From Allobaculum sp. Allo2 (GTDB lineage Bacteria; Bacillota_I; Bacilli_A; Erysipelotrichales; Erysipelotrichaceae), in assembly GCF_022701175.1 (NCBI RefSeq), contig NZ_CP078088.1, forward strand, positions 372,001 through 436,000: a stretch of 64,000 nucleotides of DNA. Direction: 5' to 3'. Positions 9,697-18,491 of this stretch are shown piece by piece. Both the position numbers and the translations under genes were made by a program. The notes under the pieces were generated by a model. That model did not search any database. It had not been told where the DNA came from and saw only the letters and a program-made list of their open reading frames with translations. Position 1 is the stretch's first letter. Every line of letters begins with the position of its first letter.

Positions 9697-12600
9697 TTAC
9701 CCCTTTCGAAAGAGCGGATCGGACAGGACCGAAATCACCTGTTTGAGCTGAGCCATATAGTTTTTCTTTTTCGGCAGGCTGACCTGAATTCGTCCATTTT
9801 TGAAGGTGAGCGCGATTTCCTTGGAAAGAGCGTTCATGGCTTCAAACAGCTTGAGGCCGTCTTCGTTCCGGCTCCAGGATGCGCTCATGACAATCTGAAT
9901 CCGGCTGTTCTGTTCGCTGACTTCATCGACGCCTGGACGCGAAGCGAACAGATCGAGGCGCTTGGCATCGAACAGAGCCTGCACTTCCTTTGGAATTTTT
10001 CCGAACAGGTCGGCCGTTCGGAATTCAAAGTCTTCGAGTTCCTTTTCGGTGCGAATGGCCCGGATTTCCTGGTAGAGCGCCAGCTTGTCGCCGTCGTTAT
10101 CCGAGAATTTTTCCGGAATATAGCCCTGAATCTGCACATTCGCGCTTCTGGCGCTGTCGGCTTCCGCCGTTTCTTCGGCTTCTTTCAGTTCTTCATCGAC
10201 CGGCTGACCCGCGGCTGCCTTCTTGCGGGCGATGGCATCGGAAAGCATGTCGAGGTACAGATCGAGACCGACGGAATCGATAAATCCAGCCTGTTTTGGA
10301 CCAAGCATGTCGCCGGCACCACGGATCGTCAAATCGCGCATCGCGATTTTGTAACCGGAACCGAGCTGCGTGAATTCCTTGATCGATTTCAGACGCTTCG
10401 TCGACTCTTCGCTCAGCTGCTTGTCCGGCGTTACAAGCAGATAGCAGTACGCCAGTTTTTCCCGTCGGCCAACACGGCCGCGAATCTGATACAGCTGGGC
10501 CAGACCGAAACGGTCTGCGTTTTCGATAATGATCGTGTTCGCGTTGGCGATATCGAGTCCCGTTTCGATAATCGTCGTGCAGACGAGCACCTGATATTTA
10601 CCGCGCGCAAATTCTGTCATGACGTCTTCAATCTGTTCACGGCTCATTTTTCCGTGGGCAACGCCAATGGAAATATCCGGGAATTTCTGCTGAAGCTCAT
10701 GCGCCTTGAGGTAAATGTCTTCGACACGGTTGTGCAAAAGAACACCTGGCCGCTGCGGAAAGCTCGCGCTGAATGATTTCTTCCACTACCGGACCGCGCT
10801 CTTCCATAACGTACGTCTGGATCGGATGACGGTGCGCCGGCGGAGTGGTCAGCTGGGAAATGGTGCGAACGCCGATCAGCGACATCTGCAGCGTCCGCGG
10901 AATCGGGGTAGCCGAAAGCGCCAGCACGTCGATCGAGTTTTTCATTTCCTTGATTTTTTCCTTGTGACGAACGCCAAAGCGCTGCTCTTCGTCAATGATC
11001 AGAAAGCCAAGATCCTTAAAGCTGACGGTATTGGACAGCAGCCGGTGCGTACCGACGACAATATCGATCTGTCCGTTTGCCAGATCTTCCCGGATCTTTT
11101 TCATTTCCTTTGTGGAAATGAAGCGGTTGACCAGCGCGATGCGCGCTCCGGTCGGTTCAAAACGCTTTAAAAGCGTCTGGTAGTGCTGCATGGAAAGAAT
11201 GGTAGTCGGGCAAAGGAACGCCACCTGCTTGCCGGCGCAGATCGCCTTATAGGCACAGCGCATGGCCACTTCGGTTTTTCCATACCCGACGTCGCCGATC
11301 AGCAGATGGTCCATCGGCTTGGCCTTTTCCATCTCGGCTTTAATTTCCGCCGTTGCCTGCAGCTGGTCGGGCGTGGATTCGTATTCAAACGATTCATCAA
11401 ATTCCCGCTCGAGCGCGTCGTCTTTCGGGAACGCAAATCCAATGTCTTCCGTACGGGCGGCATACAGTTCGACCAGACGCCCGGCGATTTCTTCGACTTT
11501 CTGGTTAACCTTCTTTTCGTCTTTTCCCATTCGCCGGTGCCCAGCTTGGACAGCTTGACTGCACCGTCCTTGGACACGTACTTGCGGATCAGCTGGAACT
11601 GAGAAAGCGGAACGAAGAGGTTTTCGTTGCCGCGGTACATAACGTGCAGATAGTCCTGCTTGACTCCGTTCTGCTCGCGGGTTTCCACGCCGATATACTG
11701 TCCAATTCCGTATTCCGCATGGACGATATAGTCGCCGGCCTCAAGTTCCATAATGTTATTGAGCGCATTCGAACGGGAGAACGTCTTCTGATACGGCACT
11801 TTACGGTTCAGATGCGAGAAAATTTCACGGCGCGTATACACCATATAATCCGGGGTCCGAAAGCCCTGATAAAAAATCGGATCGGTCAGCTTCAGTGAAG
11901 AAATATCGATCTTTTCCTTAAGCAGATCGACGTCTTCGCGCTCGAGCGCAAAATAGACATTGTCCTTTCTGGCTTCTTCAAGAACCCACTGCCGGTAGTT
12001 CAGACCCGGAGCGTCGATGTTTTCAATTCCCGACTGGACGGGATGATCGTGATCCAGGAACGTATGAATTTTGAGCGGCTCGGACTTCTTTTCGAGTTTG
12101 TACAGATCATGAAACAGGATGTATCTGGGCAGCGCGTGGAAATCTTCGACTTCTTCCTGCATGAACTGCACGTTATCCTGCACAGTCTTTTTCGCGTTTT
12201 CTTCTACGCCTTCCACTGTGGAGAATACGGTCATCGCGTCCGGCGCATAATCGAGAACGGAGGCGCTGTCGAGCCAAGCGTAGTAGCGGTACAGATGAGG
12301 TTGCGGATCGTGCGTTTCGATCGCTTCCAGATCCTTTTCGATCGCATCCCGTAAAAATTCCTGCCCCGCCGGATCTGTGCGTTTCAGCTGTTCTTCCAGT
12401 TTGACCGGCAAAATTTCCTTAAGTTTTTCAATCTGTTCGTCGCTGAACAAAATATCGCTGGCCGGAACGAGCACCGCTTCATCAGTGGCGCGGATCGTCC
12501 GCTGGGTATCCGGGTTAAAGAAGCGGATGGAGTCGATTTCCGTATCAAAAATTCGATACGGATCGGATCCGGGTAATTCAGCGAGTAAACATCGAGAATG

Positions 12601-13127
12601 CCGCCGCGGGAAGCAAAGCTTCCGGGGTCTGCGCGTAGTTGACGTGCGCATAGCCGATACACAGCAGATGCTCCATGAGCGCTTTCGAGAAAGCGTCTGC
12701 CCGGTACGAATGGTCAGGCAGCTTTCGTCAAAGTAGTTCACATCCGGCAGAAAGCGGGTGTAGGCAGCGGTATTGGTAATGATGATTTTTGAAAGTCCTG
12801 ACGCATCTGCACGAGAGCGGACAGCTGGCCTTCCCTCTCTTCGGGAGACGCTGCGATCGCCTGCAGACGCAGAGACTCATCCATGACGAAAAGTACGACT
12901 TCCTGCAGCAGCATCGCCAGACGACGGTACAGCTGCTGGGCTTCGTACTTATTTTTCTTCACAACAATGCGTGTTTTTCCATCCTGAAGGAAAGCAGCGG
13001 CCAGAAGCAGCGCTTCTTCCATCTCCCCGAGGTTGCCGACATTTCCATGAATCGACATCATTTCCTTTGTAACGGGATTGGCTTCGATGTAATTCAGAAT
13101 GGGATTGATATTCTGGTCGGAAAGCAT
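9697..13127 (-). CDS. mfd: transcription-repair coupling factor Mfd
   Basis: SF2 translocase that removes stalled RNA polymerase and recruits UvrA to lesions. In order: UvrB-like N-terminal domain, the RNA-polymerase-interacting domain (ELEAGDYIVHAEYGIGQY), helicase motifs GDVGYGKTEVAM, IIDEEQRFGVRHKE and LSATPIPRTLQMS, second RecA lobe (IIENADRFGLAQLYQIRGRVGR), and the C-terminal TRCF domain (about 9830-10120). Reconstructed length is about 1145 aa, as expected. Start ATG 13127 follows GGAG by 7 nt. At least six frame breaks (near 12785, 12710, 12620, 12550, 11530, 10740) interrupt it here. It sits between pth and rqcP. Confidence 0.95.
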
Positions 13128-13138
13128 GGCCTTACTCC

Positions 13139-13949
13139 TTACTGTTCGGATTTATTCTGTCTATCCAGTGTTTCTTCTCTCTGATAGGTATACGAAGCGG
13201 ATGCATTCTGAGATGCTTCCTGTGCGGCGAGCGCTTCTTTTTCAGCTGCTCGGCGATGGCAGAGTCCGAAAGACTCCGGCCGGTCTCTTCCTGATAAAGA
13301 ACATCCTTTTTCCGGAATGGAACGTCTGCGCGTTCTGCTTTTTCAGCGCGGCGGCGAGCTTTTCGGCTTCCGGGTCGCTCTTTTCTTTTTCGGCTTCACG
13401 TTGTAGCGATTCATCGCCTGGGTAAAGCCGTGATCAATGGAAAACCAGGCCGCTTTGACCGCCTGATCAATCGCCGCGTTCAGATCGTCCATTTCATCAG
13501 CGCGAAAGCGGGTCAGCACATAATCAATAATCTTAATTTTCGGATCCCGGCCGATGCCGACGCGGATCCGGTCAAAATCCTGTCCCATCGCCGCGCTGAT
13601 TACGCTTTTCATTCCGTTATGACCGCCGGCGGATCCGGACGGCTTCAGACGGATGGCGCCTACCGGGTATCAAGATCGTCATAAATGACCAGAAGATCCT
13701 TCGGTTCAATTTTGAAAAAGTCCATGCAGGCGCGAACGGCGAAGCCGGAGTTGTTCATATACGTCATCGGCTTCAGCAAAATAACGTCTTCCCCTTGATG
13801 CGGGTTTTGACGTACTGGGCTTCAAATTTGTTTTTATTGATCTCCACGCCGGCTTTTTCGGCCAGCCGGTCCATGACCATAAACCCGGCATTGTGCCGGG
13901 TACGCGAATATTTTTCGCCTGGATTTCCCAGGCCGACAATCAGTTTCAT
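13139..13949 (-). CDS. pth: peptidyl-tRNA hydrolase with possible C-terminal tail
   Basis: Recycles peptidyl-tRNA released from ribosomes. [23 protein letters not shown] holds the catalytic His region, and GGHNGMKSV the substrate loop. ATG 13949 follows AAAAGGAGAAATTT. The frame breaks near 13790 and 13665. In the frame as given it stops at 13343, about 202 aa, near the usual 185-195. If three further A5 runs (near 13385, 13310 and 13235) are each short by one base, the protein continues about 70 residues as a Lys/Glu/Ala/Gln-rich tail ([24 protein letters not shown]) to a stop at 13139, within the mfd ribosome site. I favour the longer form because the tail looks protein-like. Confidence 0.8.
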
Positions 13950-14285
13950 AAATTTCTCCTTTTGCCGGGATCCGGCACGATACAAAGATCCGCTTGCTGC
14001 GCAAATTGCGCTGTGCTTCGGCTTGTTTCTGCTTCCTGTTTCGGCTTCGTTTTCGATGTTCCTATCTTATGCTTTTTCCCATGGAATACATGAAAATTCG
14101 CTTTTGCCAGATTGAAGACAAACCCTGTCAAATCGATGAATGCCAGCACCTCTGCCTGCGATCCGGATTGAAAACGAAGTTCTGTCCATTTATTCCCCAT
14201 ACCGTCTTGTCTTTTGAAGACAGTATTCTTTTATAAATAAATTAGTTATAACTTTAACAGAATTTGAAATAGTCATGAAACAGAA

Positions 14286-14307
14286 AAAGACCACGGTTTC
14301 GGTCTTT
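14286..14307 (-). terminator. possible minus-strand terminator
   Basis: AAAGACC/GGTCTTT hairpin (14286-14292 with 14301-14307) followed by five T on the minus strand. No minus-strand gene ends nearby, so it might stop read-through from the jag operon. Otherwise the gap 13950-14401 holds only the promoter noted next. Confidence 0.3.
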
Positions 14308-14309
14308 AT

Positions 14310-14340
14310 AGACATTGATTTAAATGTACTTCGATATAAT
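14310..14340 (+). promoter_or_regulatory. possible promoter of small HTH gene
   Basis: TATAAT at 14335-14340, 62 nt before the ATG at 14402. Candidate -35 boxes (TAGACA at 14310, TTGATT at 14315) give poor spacing of 19 or 14. The surrounding 14220-14345 is strongly AT-rich. Confidence 0.4.
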
Positions 14341-14401
14341 CAGAATGTCAGCTGACTGTTTAAACACTATTCATGCATGAATGTATGAAAGAGGTGAAGA
14401 A

Positions 14402-14671
14402 ATGCCAAACAAGCGATTTACGCTGGAACAGATTATTGCGCTTCAGGGCAATCCGTACACCCAGCGCGTGACAAACGATACCATCGAATTCACCCAGGTG
14501 TTCTGTCTGATGTATGTGCGCCTGCGCACACGCCATGCCACGCCGGAAGATATCCTTCTGACGCTGGGCTACAATCCAGAATTCATCGGGAAAGAGCGGA
14601 TGATCGCCATGGATCAGCGGCTGCGCGGATCGCTGGAGTATATTCTGAGTCCGGAAGACAAAGAATTTTAA
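14402..14671 (+). CDS. small transposase-like helix-turn-helix protein
   Basis: 89-aa protein with no assigned role. The layout 'NPYTQRVTNDTIEFTQVF ... TPEDILLTLGYNPEFIG' resembles the N-terminal HTH domain of certain IS3-type transposase OrfA proteins and their free-standing relatives, in which a short stretch precedes a tetra-helical HTH. No catalytic transposase part, inverted repeats or target duplication is visible nearby, so it is probably a domesticated or solitary HTH. Start ATG 14402 follows GAGGTGAAGAA. It has its own promoter-like -10 and terminator, and stands alone on the plus strand between two minus-strand operons. No frame break. The similarity is from memory of the motif pattern; function is not known. 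Confidence 0.65.
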   Translation: MPNKRFTLEQIIALQGNPYTQRVTNDTIEFTQVFCLMYVRLRTRHATPEDILLTLGYNPEFIGKERMIAMDQRLRGSLEYILSPEDKEF

Positions 14672-14693
14672 AAGGAAAAAGAGTTCTGTATAC

Positions 14694-14721
14694 GGCAGAA
14701 ATCCAGAAACGGATTTCTGCC
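14694..14721 (+). terminator. terminator of small HTH gene
   Basis: Perfect 11-bp stem GGCAGAAATCC (14694-14704) with GGATTTCTGCC (14711-14721), six-base loop, followed by TTTCTGATTTTC. It starts 23 nt after the stop codon. Confidence 0.85.
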
Positions 14722-14787
14722 TTTCTGATTTTCTCTGTCCTTTTCCTGTTTCCTGTCGTTTTTCCTGCTGCTTTCGAATCTGCACAA

Positions 14788-14809
14788 AAAAGGGGAAGCA
14801 ATCCCTTTT
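14788..14809 (-). terminator. terminator of rpmH-rnpA-yidC-jag operon
   Basis: Minus-strand stem AAAAGGG/CCCTTTT with an eight-base loop followed by TTTG, 30 nt past the jag stop. Confidence 0.65.
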
Positions 14810-14838
14810 CTTTCGGAATTCATTTGGCGTAAATCGGA

Positions 14839-15477
14839 TTATTCAGCGGGCTCGCTGACTTTTCCGGGCGTATACAGAATATGAATACGGCGTTCCGGTC
14901 CTTCGCCATGCGACTTGGTGGAAATGTCATCCATATCGCTCAGGGCGTTATGAACGGCTTTTCTTTCATCGGCAGGCATCGGTTCAAGAACCGCGTCCAC
15001 TTTCGTGCGGCGTACGTCACGGGCAACGCGGATCGCCATGCGTGCGACTTTTTCGTAGCGCTCTTCCTTATAGCTGTTGACGTCGATCATCAGACGGATA
15101 TGTTTCTTGAAGACCGCGCTGGCCGCGGAACGAACGAGGACGGTGAAATCCTGAAGCGTTCTTCCCTGACGTCCGATCAGAACCGCATTGGCGTTCGTAT
15201 CGACAGAAATACGATAGAAGCCGGTGTCATCGAGTTCTGATCGAGACGGTTCCATCCATTTCGGCGTTGTCAAAATAGGTCTGAATGTAGTCGTGAAGGA
15301 AAACGATAATGTCGCTTTCGGCCCAGGCTTCAATGGTGATCGTCCGACCGAGACCGAGGAAGCCAGACTTTTCTTCTACAACGGTATACGTGAGTTCTTC
15401 AACAGCCGCATTTTTCGCATTGCAGGCAGCGGCGAGAGCCTCATCGAGAGTTTTCCCGGAAAACGATCAAATTCCAT
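14839..15477 (-). CDS. khpB: RNA-binding protein KhpB/Jag
   Basis: Jag-N, KH and R3H domain RNA chaperone linked to cell-envelope growth. From ATG 15477 the Jag-N part reads GKTLDEALAAACNAKN and EEKSGFLGLG after adding a T near 15456. The KH domain contains AVLIGRQGRTLQ and the R3H domain PMPADERKAVHNALSD. A second frame change near 15238 is unusual: it needs one base removed or two added, and is not in a homopolymer. Restored length is about 212 aa. It starts 7 nt after yidC, the normal Firmicute order. Confidence 0.92.
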
Positions 15478-15483
15478 ACTTTC

Positions 15484-16545
15484 CTATCCCTGCTTCTTTC
15501 TGTTTTTCAGAATGCCTTCGGTATCGCGTACTCTTTCTTCTTTTTCACGTTTTTCTCTCTGATTCAGCGAAATGTAGTGGCTGAGAACACTGGTGAAGGC
15601 ACGGATAATGGACGAAACTAGCCAGTAGAAGGACATCGCAATCGGCCAGGAAATATACATGAAGGCGATCAGTGCCGTCGTCATGTACATGGTCATGTTC
15701 ATGGTGTTGGCCATCATGCCGCCCGCTTTCGGTTCTTCCTTCTGGGCTTTGACACGGCCGGTTTTTACATCCAGCTTGCCAAGCCATTTCGGAATCTGCA
15801 TCTGCAGGATGGACATGACGATCATCAGAATGTAGACGGTCATGATGCCCCAGTCGAGATGCTGAAAACCGGCCAGCGGCGTTTCCGACAGCGGCATGCC
15901 CATGAAGGAGCCGTATACGGTCGTTGCCGCACGCATGGTGGCGTAGAACATACCCATCATGACAGGCAGCTGAATGAACATAACGAGCATGCTTCCGAAC
16001 GGATGAATGTCGTTATCGTTGTAAAGCTTCTGCATTTCCTGCGCCATCAGCATTTTCGAACGTTCGTCGTTCTTGCCTTCGTATTTGGCCTGCAGGCGCG
16101 TCATTTCCGGCTGGATTTCCTGCATGCGCTGCTGGGAAATCTGCGAACGGAACGTGAACGCAAAAATGAGCAGCTGGATCAGGAGCGTTGCCAGGATGAT
16201 GCCCCAGCCGGCATCGGTAAAGCTGGCAAACAGGTTGATCAGCTGGGCGATCGGCCAGACGATCAGACCGTCAAACCATCCTCTCTTCCAGGAGGAGGAC
16301 CAGCTGGTGGGTTCAATAGTTACTGTTTCTGATTCTGAAGATTCGACTTCGGCTTTCAGATCTTCATCCGTGATTTCGGAAATGTTGACCTGTTCCTTAT
16401 TAATGGTCTCTTGGTTAAGAGCAATAATCTGGTCGAGTTTGGTTTTTCCGTCAGATCCTCGCGGGTTGGAACAGGCCGCAAGACCCAGGGATACCAGTAC
16501 GCACAGAAACAGAATCCGTGATTTTTCAAGAAGCGATTTTTTCAT
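15484..16545 (-). CDS. yidC: membrane protein insertase YidC (lipoprotein type)
   Basis: Inserts membrane proteins with or without Sec. The start MKKSLLEKSRILFLCVL and lipobox LGLAACS predict lipid attachment at Cys 25. A spacer of about 60 residues precedes the first conserved membrane helix (FDGLIVWPIAQLINLF), the 60KD_IMP domain with the hydrophilic loop QISQQRMQEIQPEM, and four further membrane segments. The C-terminus is a basic tail (NQREKREKEERVRD, KNRKKQG), a feature that aids ribosome contact. The 353 aa are free of frame breaks. It overlaps rnpA by 20 nt and is followed by jag after 6 nt. Confidence 0.96.
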   Translation of the reverse strand: MKKSLLEKSRILFLCVLVSLGLAACSNPRGSDGKTKLDQIIALNQETINKEQVNISEITDEDLKAEVESSESETVTIEPTSWSSSWKRGWFDGLIVWPIAQLINLFASFTDAGWGIILATLLIQLLIFAFTFRSQISQQRMQEIQPEMTRLQAKYEGKNDERSKMLMAQEMQKLYNDNDIHPFGSMLVMFIQLPVMMGMFYATMRAATTVYGSFMGMPLSETPLAGFQHLDWGIMTVYILMIVMSILQMQIPKWLGKLDVKTGRVKAQKEEPKAGGMMANTMNMTMYMTTALIAFMYISWPIAMSFYWLVSSIIRAFTSVLSHYISLNQREKREKEERVRDTEGILKNRKKQG

Positions 16546-16889
16546 GGGATCCTCTTTCGTATTTTAGGCGGGCCCGCTCATGCAGTTCAGAGAGCATCTT
16601 GTGTCTCTGTTCGTAATCCATCTTTAAAAAGGCAGGGCGGACAATAACAATGGAATCAAACGATCTCGTCAAAGGTGAATACAGAATCGATCAGCGCGCG
16701 AAGCTGGCGTTTTACACGGGTGCGGACAACCGCTTTTCCAACTTTCTTGCCGACGCTGATCCCAACACGGGCATGTTCTTCCTTTTTCGGCGCCGTATAC
16801 ACAATCATGGCCGGGCAGACGAAGGACTTCCGTTTGGAAATGATGGATGAGAACTCTGCATTCTTAAGGATTCTCTGATGTTTCTTCAT
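16526..16889 (-). CDS. rnpA: ribonuclease P protein component
   Basis: Protein subunit of RNase P, which trims tRNA 5' ends. RVGISVGKKVGKAVVRTRVKRQLRAL is the RNR signature region. I take ATG 16889 (MKKHQRILKNAEF); an in-frame GTG at 16913 would start inside the upstream hairpin. Near 16660 one base appears extra (GTTTGATT); removing it restores EIVDSIVIVRPAFLKMDYEQRH and a stop at 16526-16528, about 120 aa, the usual size. As written it stops early at 16656. The end overlaps yidC. Confidence 0.9.
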
Positions 16890-16906
16890 TGACTCAGACA
16901 GAGAAA

Positions 16907-16928
16907 AAATCACCTTTGCAGGTGATTT
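16907..16928 (-). terminator. hairpin between rpmH and rnpA
   Basis: 9-bp stem AAATCACCT/AGGTGATTT with a four-base loop followed by six T on the minus strand. It begins 2 nt after the rpmH stop. It can act as an intrinsic terminator, giving more rpmH than rnpA message. Confidence 0.7.
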
Positions 16929-16929
16929 A

Positions 16930-17064
16930 TTAAGCGGATAAAACCTTTCTGCCTTTAGCTCTTCTTCTTGCTAATACTTTGCGTCCGCCTTTGGTAGCCA
17001 TACGAGCGCGGAAGCCGTGAGTTCTCTGGTGTTTGATTTTACTTGGCTGATAAGTACGTTTCAT
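16930..17064 (-). CDS. rpmH: 50S ribosomal protein L34
   Basis: Smallest large-subunit protein, very basic, 44 aa. [20 protein letters not shown], then [19 protein letters not shown], matches the family throughout. Start ATG 17064 follows AAGGAATTGAGTCGAC (SD spacing about 11). First gene of the rpmH-rnpA-yidC-jag operon, directed away from the origin. Confidence 0.97.
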   Translation of the reverse strand: MKRTYQPSKIKHQRTHGFRARMATKGGRKVLARRRAKGRKVLSA

Positions 17065-17126
17065 GTCGACTCAATTCCTTTCGTTCTATAAGAGTGATTC
17101 TTATTTTCTTATTAATTGCGCATGTC

Positions 17127-17154
17127 ACTATATCATGATGAAAAAGGATGTCAA
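17127..17154 (-). promoter_or_regulatory. promoter of rpmH operon
   Basis: On the minus strand a perfect TTGACA (17149-17154), a 16-bp spacer and TATAGT (17127-17132), about 63 nt before the rpmH start. It is the best sigma-70-type match in the window. Confidence 0.8.
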
Positions 17155-17212
17155 CGCGCACGAAGCCGTTTCAGGGGTGATTTTCTTAAAGGTCCTTTTC
17201 ATTCATGCGAAA

Positions 17213-17355
17213 TATAAAAGAAAAATGGATTGCGCAGCTTGATCGATTCCTATCTGTTCACCGCTAAACAGCAGCGATCCTGTATCGTGGCAATCTGTAA
17301 ACAAGGATAACAGAAACGACACGCGCAATCACCTGTAAACAGGCGGTTTTTCCAA
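17213..17355 (+). ncRNA. possible structured RNA in rpmH-dnaA gap
   Basis: Speculative. TATAAA at 17213-17218 would start a transcript near 17225. From 17230 a segment can fold with ATTGCGC (17230-17236) pairing GCGCAAT (17322-17328) and small hairpins inside, then CCTG/CAGG and GGTTTTT (17333-17355). There is no good -35 box and no family match known to me. Otherwise 17155-17480 holds no gene. Confidence 0.2.
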
Positions 17356-17480
17356 TCTTTTTCGCCTTTTTTCGGATTCTTCCCCCACAGACCCCGGCAG
17401 GTCCTGCCTGCACCCGAAAATACAGCGGTGATCTTCTTTTCTGTGGATTGTCAGCATTTCTGCTTCGTCCCGATTCCTAT

Positions 17481-17542
17481 TTTATTATCTGTATATTTTT
17501 TTATTATCTGTATATTTTCAGCTTTTATTATCTGTATATTTT
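17481..17542 (+). repeat. three AT-rich direct repeats in origin region
   Basis: Three exact copies of TTTATTATCTGTATATTTT at 17481-17499, 17500-17518 and 17524-17542; copies 2 and 3 are each followed by CAGC. They lie on the rpmH side of the DnaA-box cluster. They could be an AT-rich unwinding region or protein-binding iterons. Confidence 0.85.
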
Positions 17543-17650
17543 CAGCGCAGTATTCTCGCCGCTGTTCGTTCTGCTCTTCTTTCGGTTCTCGATCCAGCCG
17601 GATCTCCATGCATCCGCACAGCCTTCTTTTTCCCTGTCTCTCCCTGTTTC

Positions 17651-18417
17651 TTATCCCCGTTTCTTATCCGCCTGTCTCTTTTCCAGATGCAGTCTTCCAT
17701 TCTTTCTTTCCCCTCTCCTCTTTCTGGAACTGTCTGTTCAGATGATGTTTAAAAGCCGCAGATTCGTCTGCGGCTTTTTTGCGATGGTCTGGTTCGTCCG
17801 CCCTGAATCGGCGTGACTTGCAGTTATCCCCGTCTGGGTGGAAAGCGGGGACGGTTCGATTACGGACTGGGAGCGTATGGCAGTTCTCCCTCTGTTTTCA
17901 TACCCGCATCTTCCGGTTGGGGCCTTCTTCGGGTTATCCCCGTTATCCACCGTTTGCGGGGATTGTGCAGGATTTCGTCAAAAACGGGGACTGCCTTTGG
18001 AAAAGCGGCTTTTTTCCGTAAATCCAGGGAAAATCCCCGCTTTTCGGGGATATGCGCGTTATCCCCCAGTTATCCACAGGTTATCCACATCCTGTCCCCA
18101 TCCCTTTTCCCCGCGTTTCAAAGCAATGAGGACAATTCCCCGAAACTGGGAGATTCTTTGCGTGCTTTCCCCTGTGCATTTTGGTTATCCCCGCGCTGTC
18201 CCCGAAAAGATATCCCCGGAAAGGGAATGTTGCGCACAATCCCCATGGGGATAACTCGGATTTCTCCTTTAGCTATGGAGGATTGGATTCAGCCTGGGCG
18301 GGGATACAGCCTGCGGGCTCTGCACAATTTGCTGAAGTTATCCACCATTGTCCCCATTGGGGATAATTTTCCGTTTCTAGGTGTGCCAAAGAGTTATCCC
18401 CCAAAAACAGGGGATAA
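17651..18417. other. oriC, upstream DnaA-box cluster
   Basis: Fourteen TTATCC-type 9-mers lie between rpmH and dnaA. Consensus TTATCCACA occurs as a tandem pair at 18070 and 18081. TTATCCACC is at 17943 and 18338, TTATCCGCC at 17664. The variant TTATCCCCN is at 17651, 17824, 17934, 18059, 18185 and 18394 (plus) and 18246, 18358 and 18409 (minus). Boxes 18394 and 18409 face each other close to the dnaA start and may serve autoregulation. Position next to dnaA and the rpmH-dnaA order match bipartite Firmicute origins. Confidence 0.88.
17751..17778. terminator. strong TTCG-loop terminator inside origin region
   Basis: Perfect 12-bp stem AAAAGCCGCAGA (17751-17762) and TCTGCGGCTTTT (17767-17778), loop TTCG, followed by TT. 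The A/T flanks make it work in either direction. No gene ends here, so it either shields the origin from transcription or closes an unseen RNA gene. Confidence 0.8.
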
Positions 18418-18491
18418 TGCGAATAGCCACACGTCCCGAATGGAATAAAATCGGTTATGATAAACATCCAGGTGGAAAGGATGGATTCAAT

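Noticed and set aside
14360..14785. 141-codon minus-strand frame opposite the small HTH gene
   Set aside because: The plus-strand gene has a ribosome site, -10 box and terminator. The antisense frame has none and runs through that terminator.
17428..18448. plus-strand open frames in the rpmH-dnaA gap
   Set aside because: They consist of T/C-rich tract and DnaA-box translation (Ser/Phe/Pro runs) with no ribosome sites; this is origin DNA.
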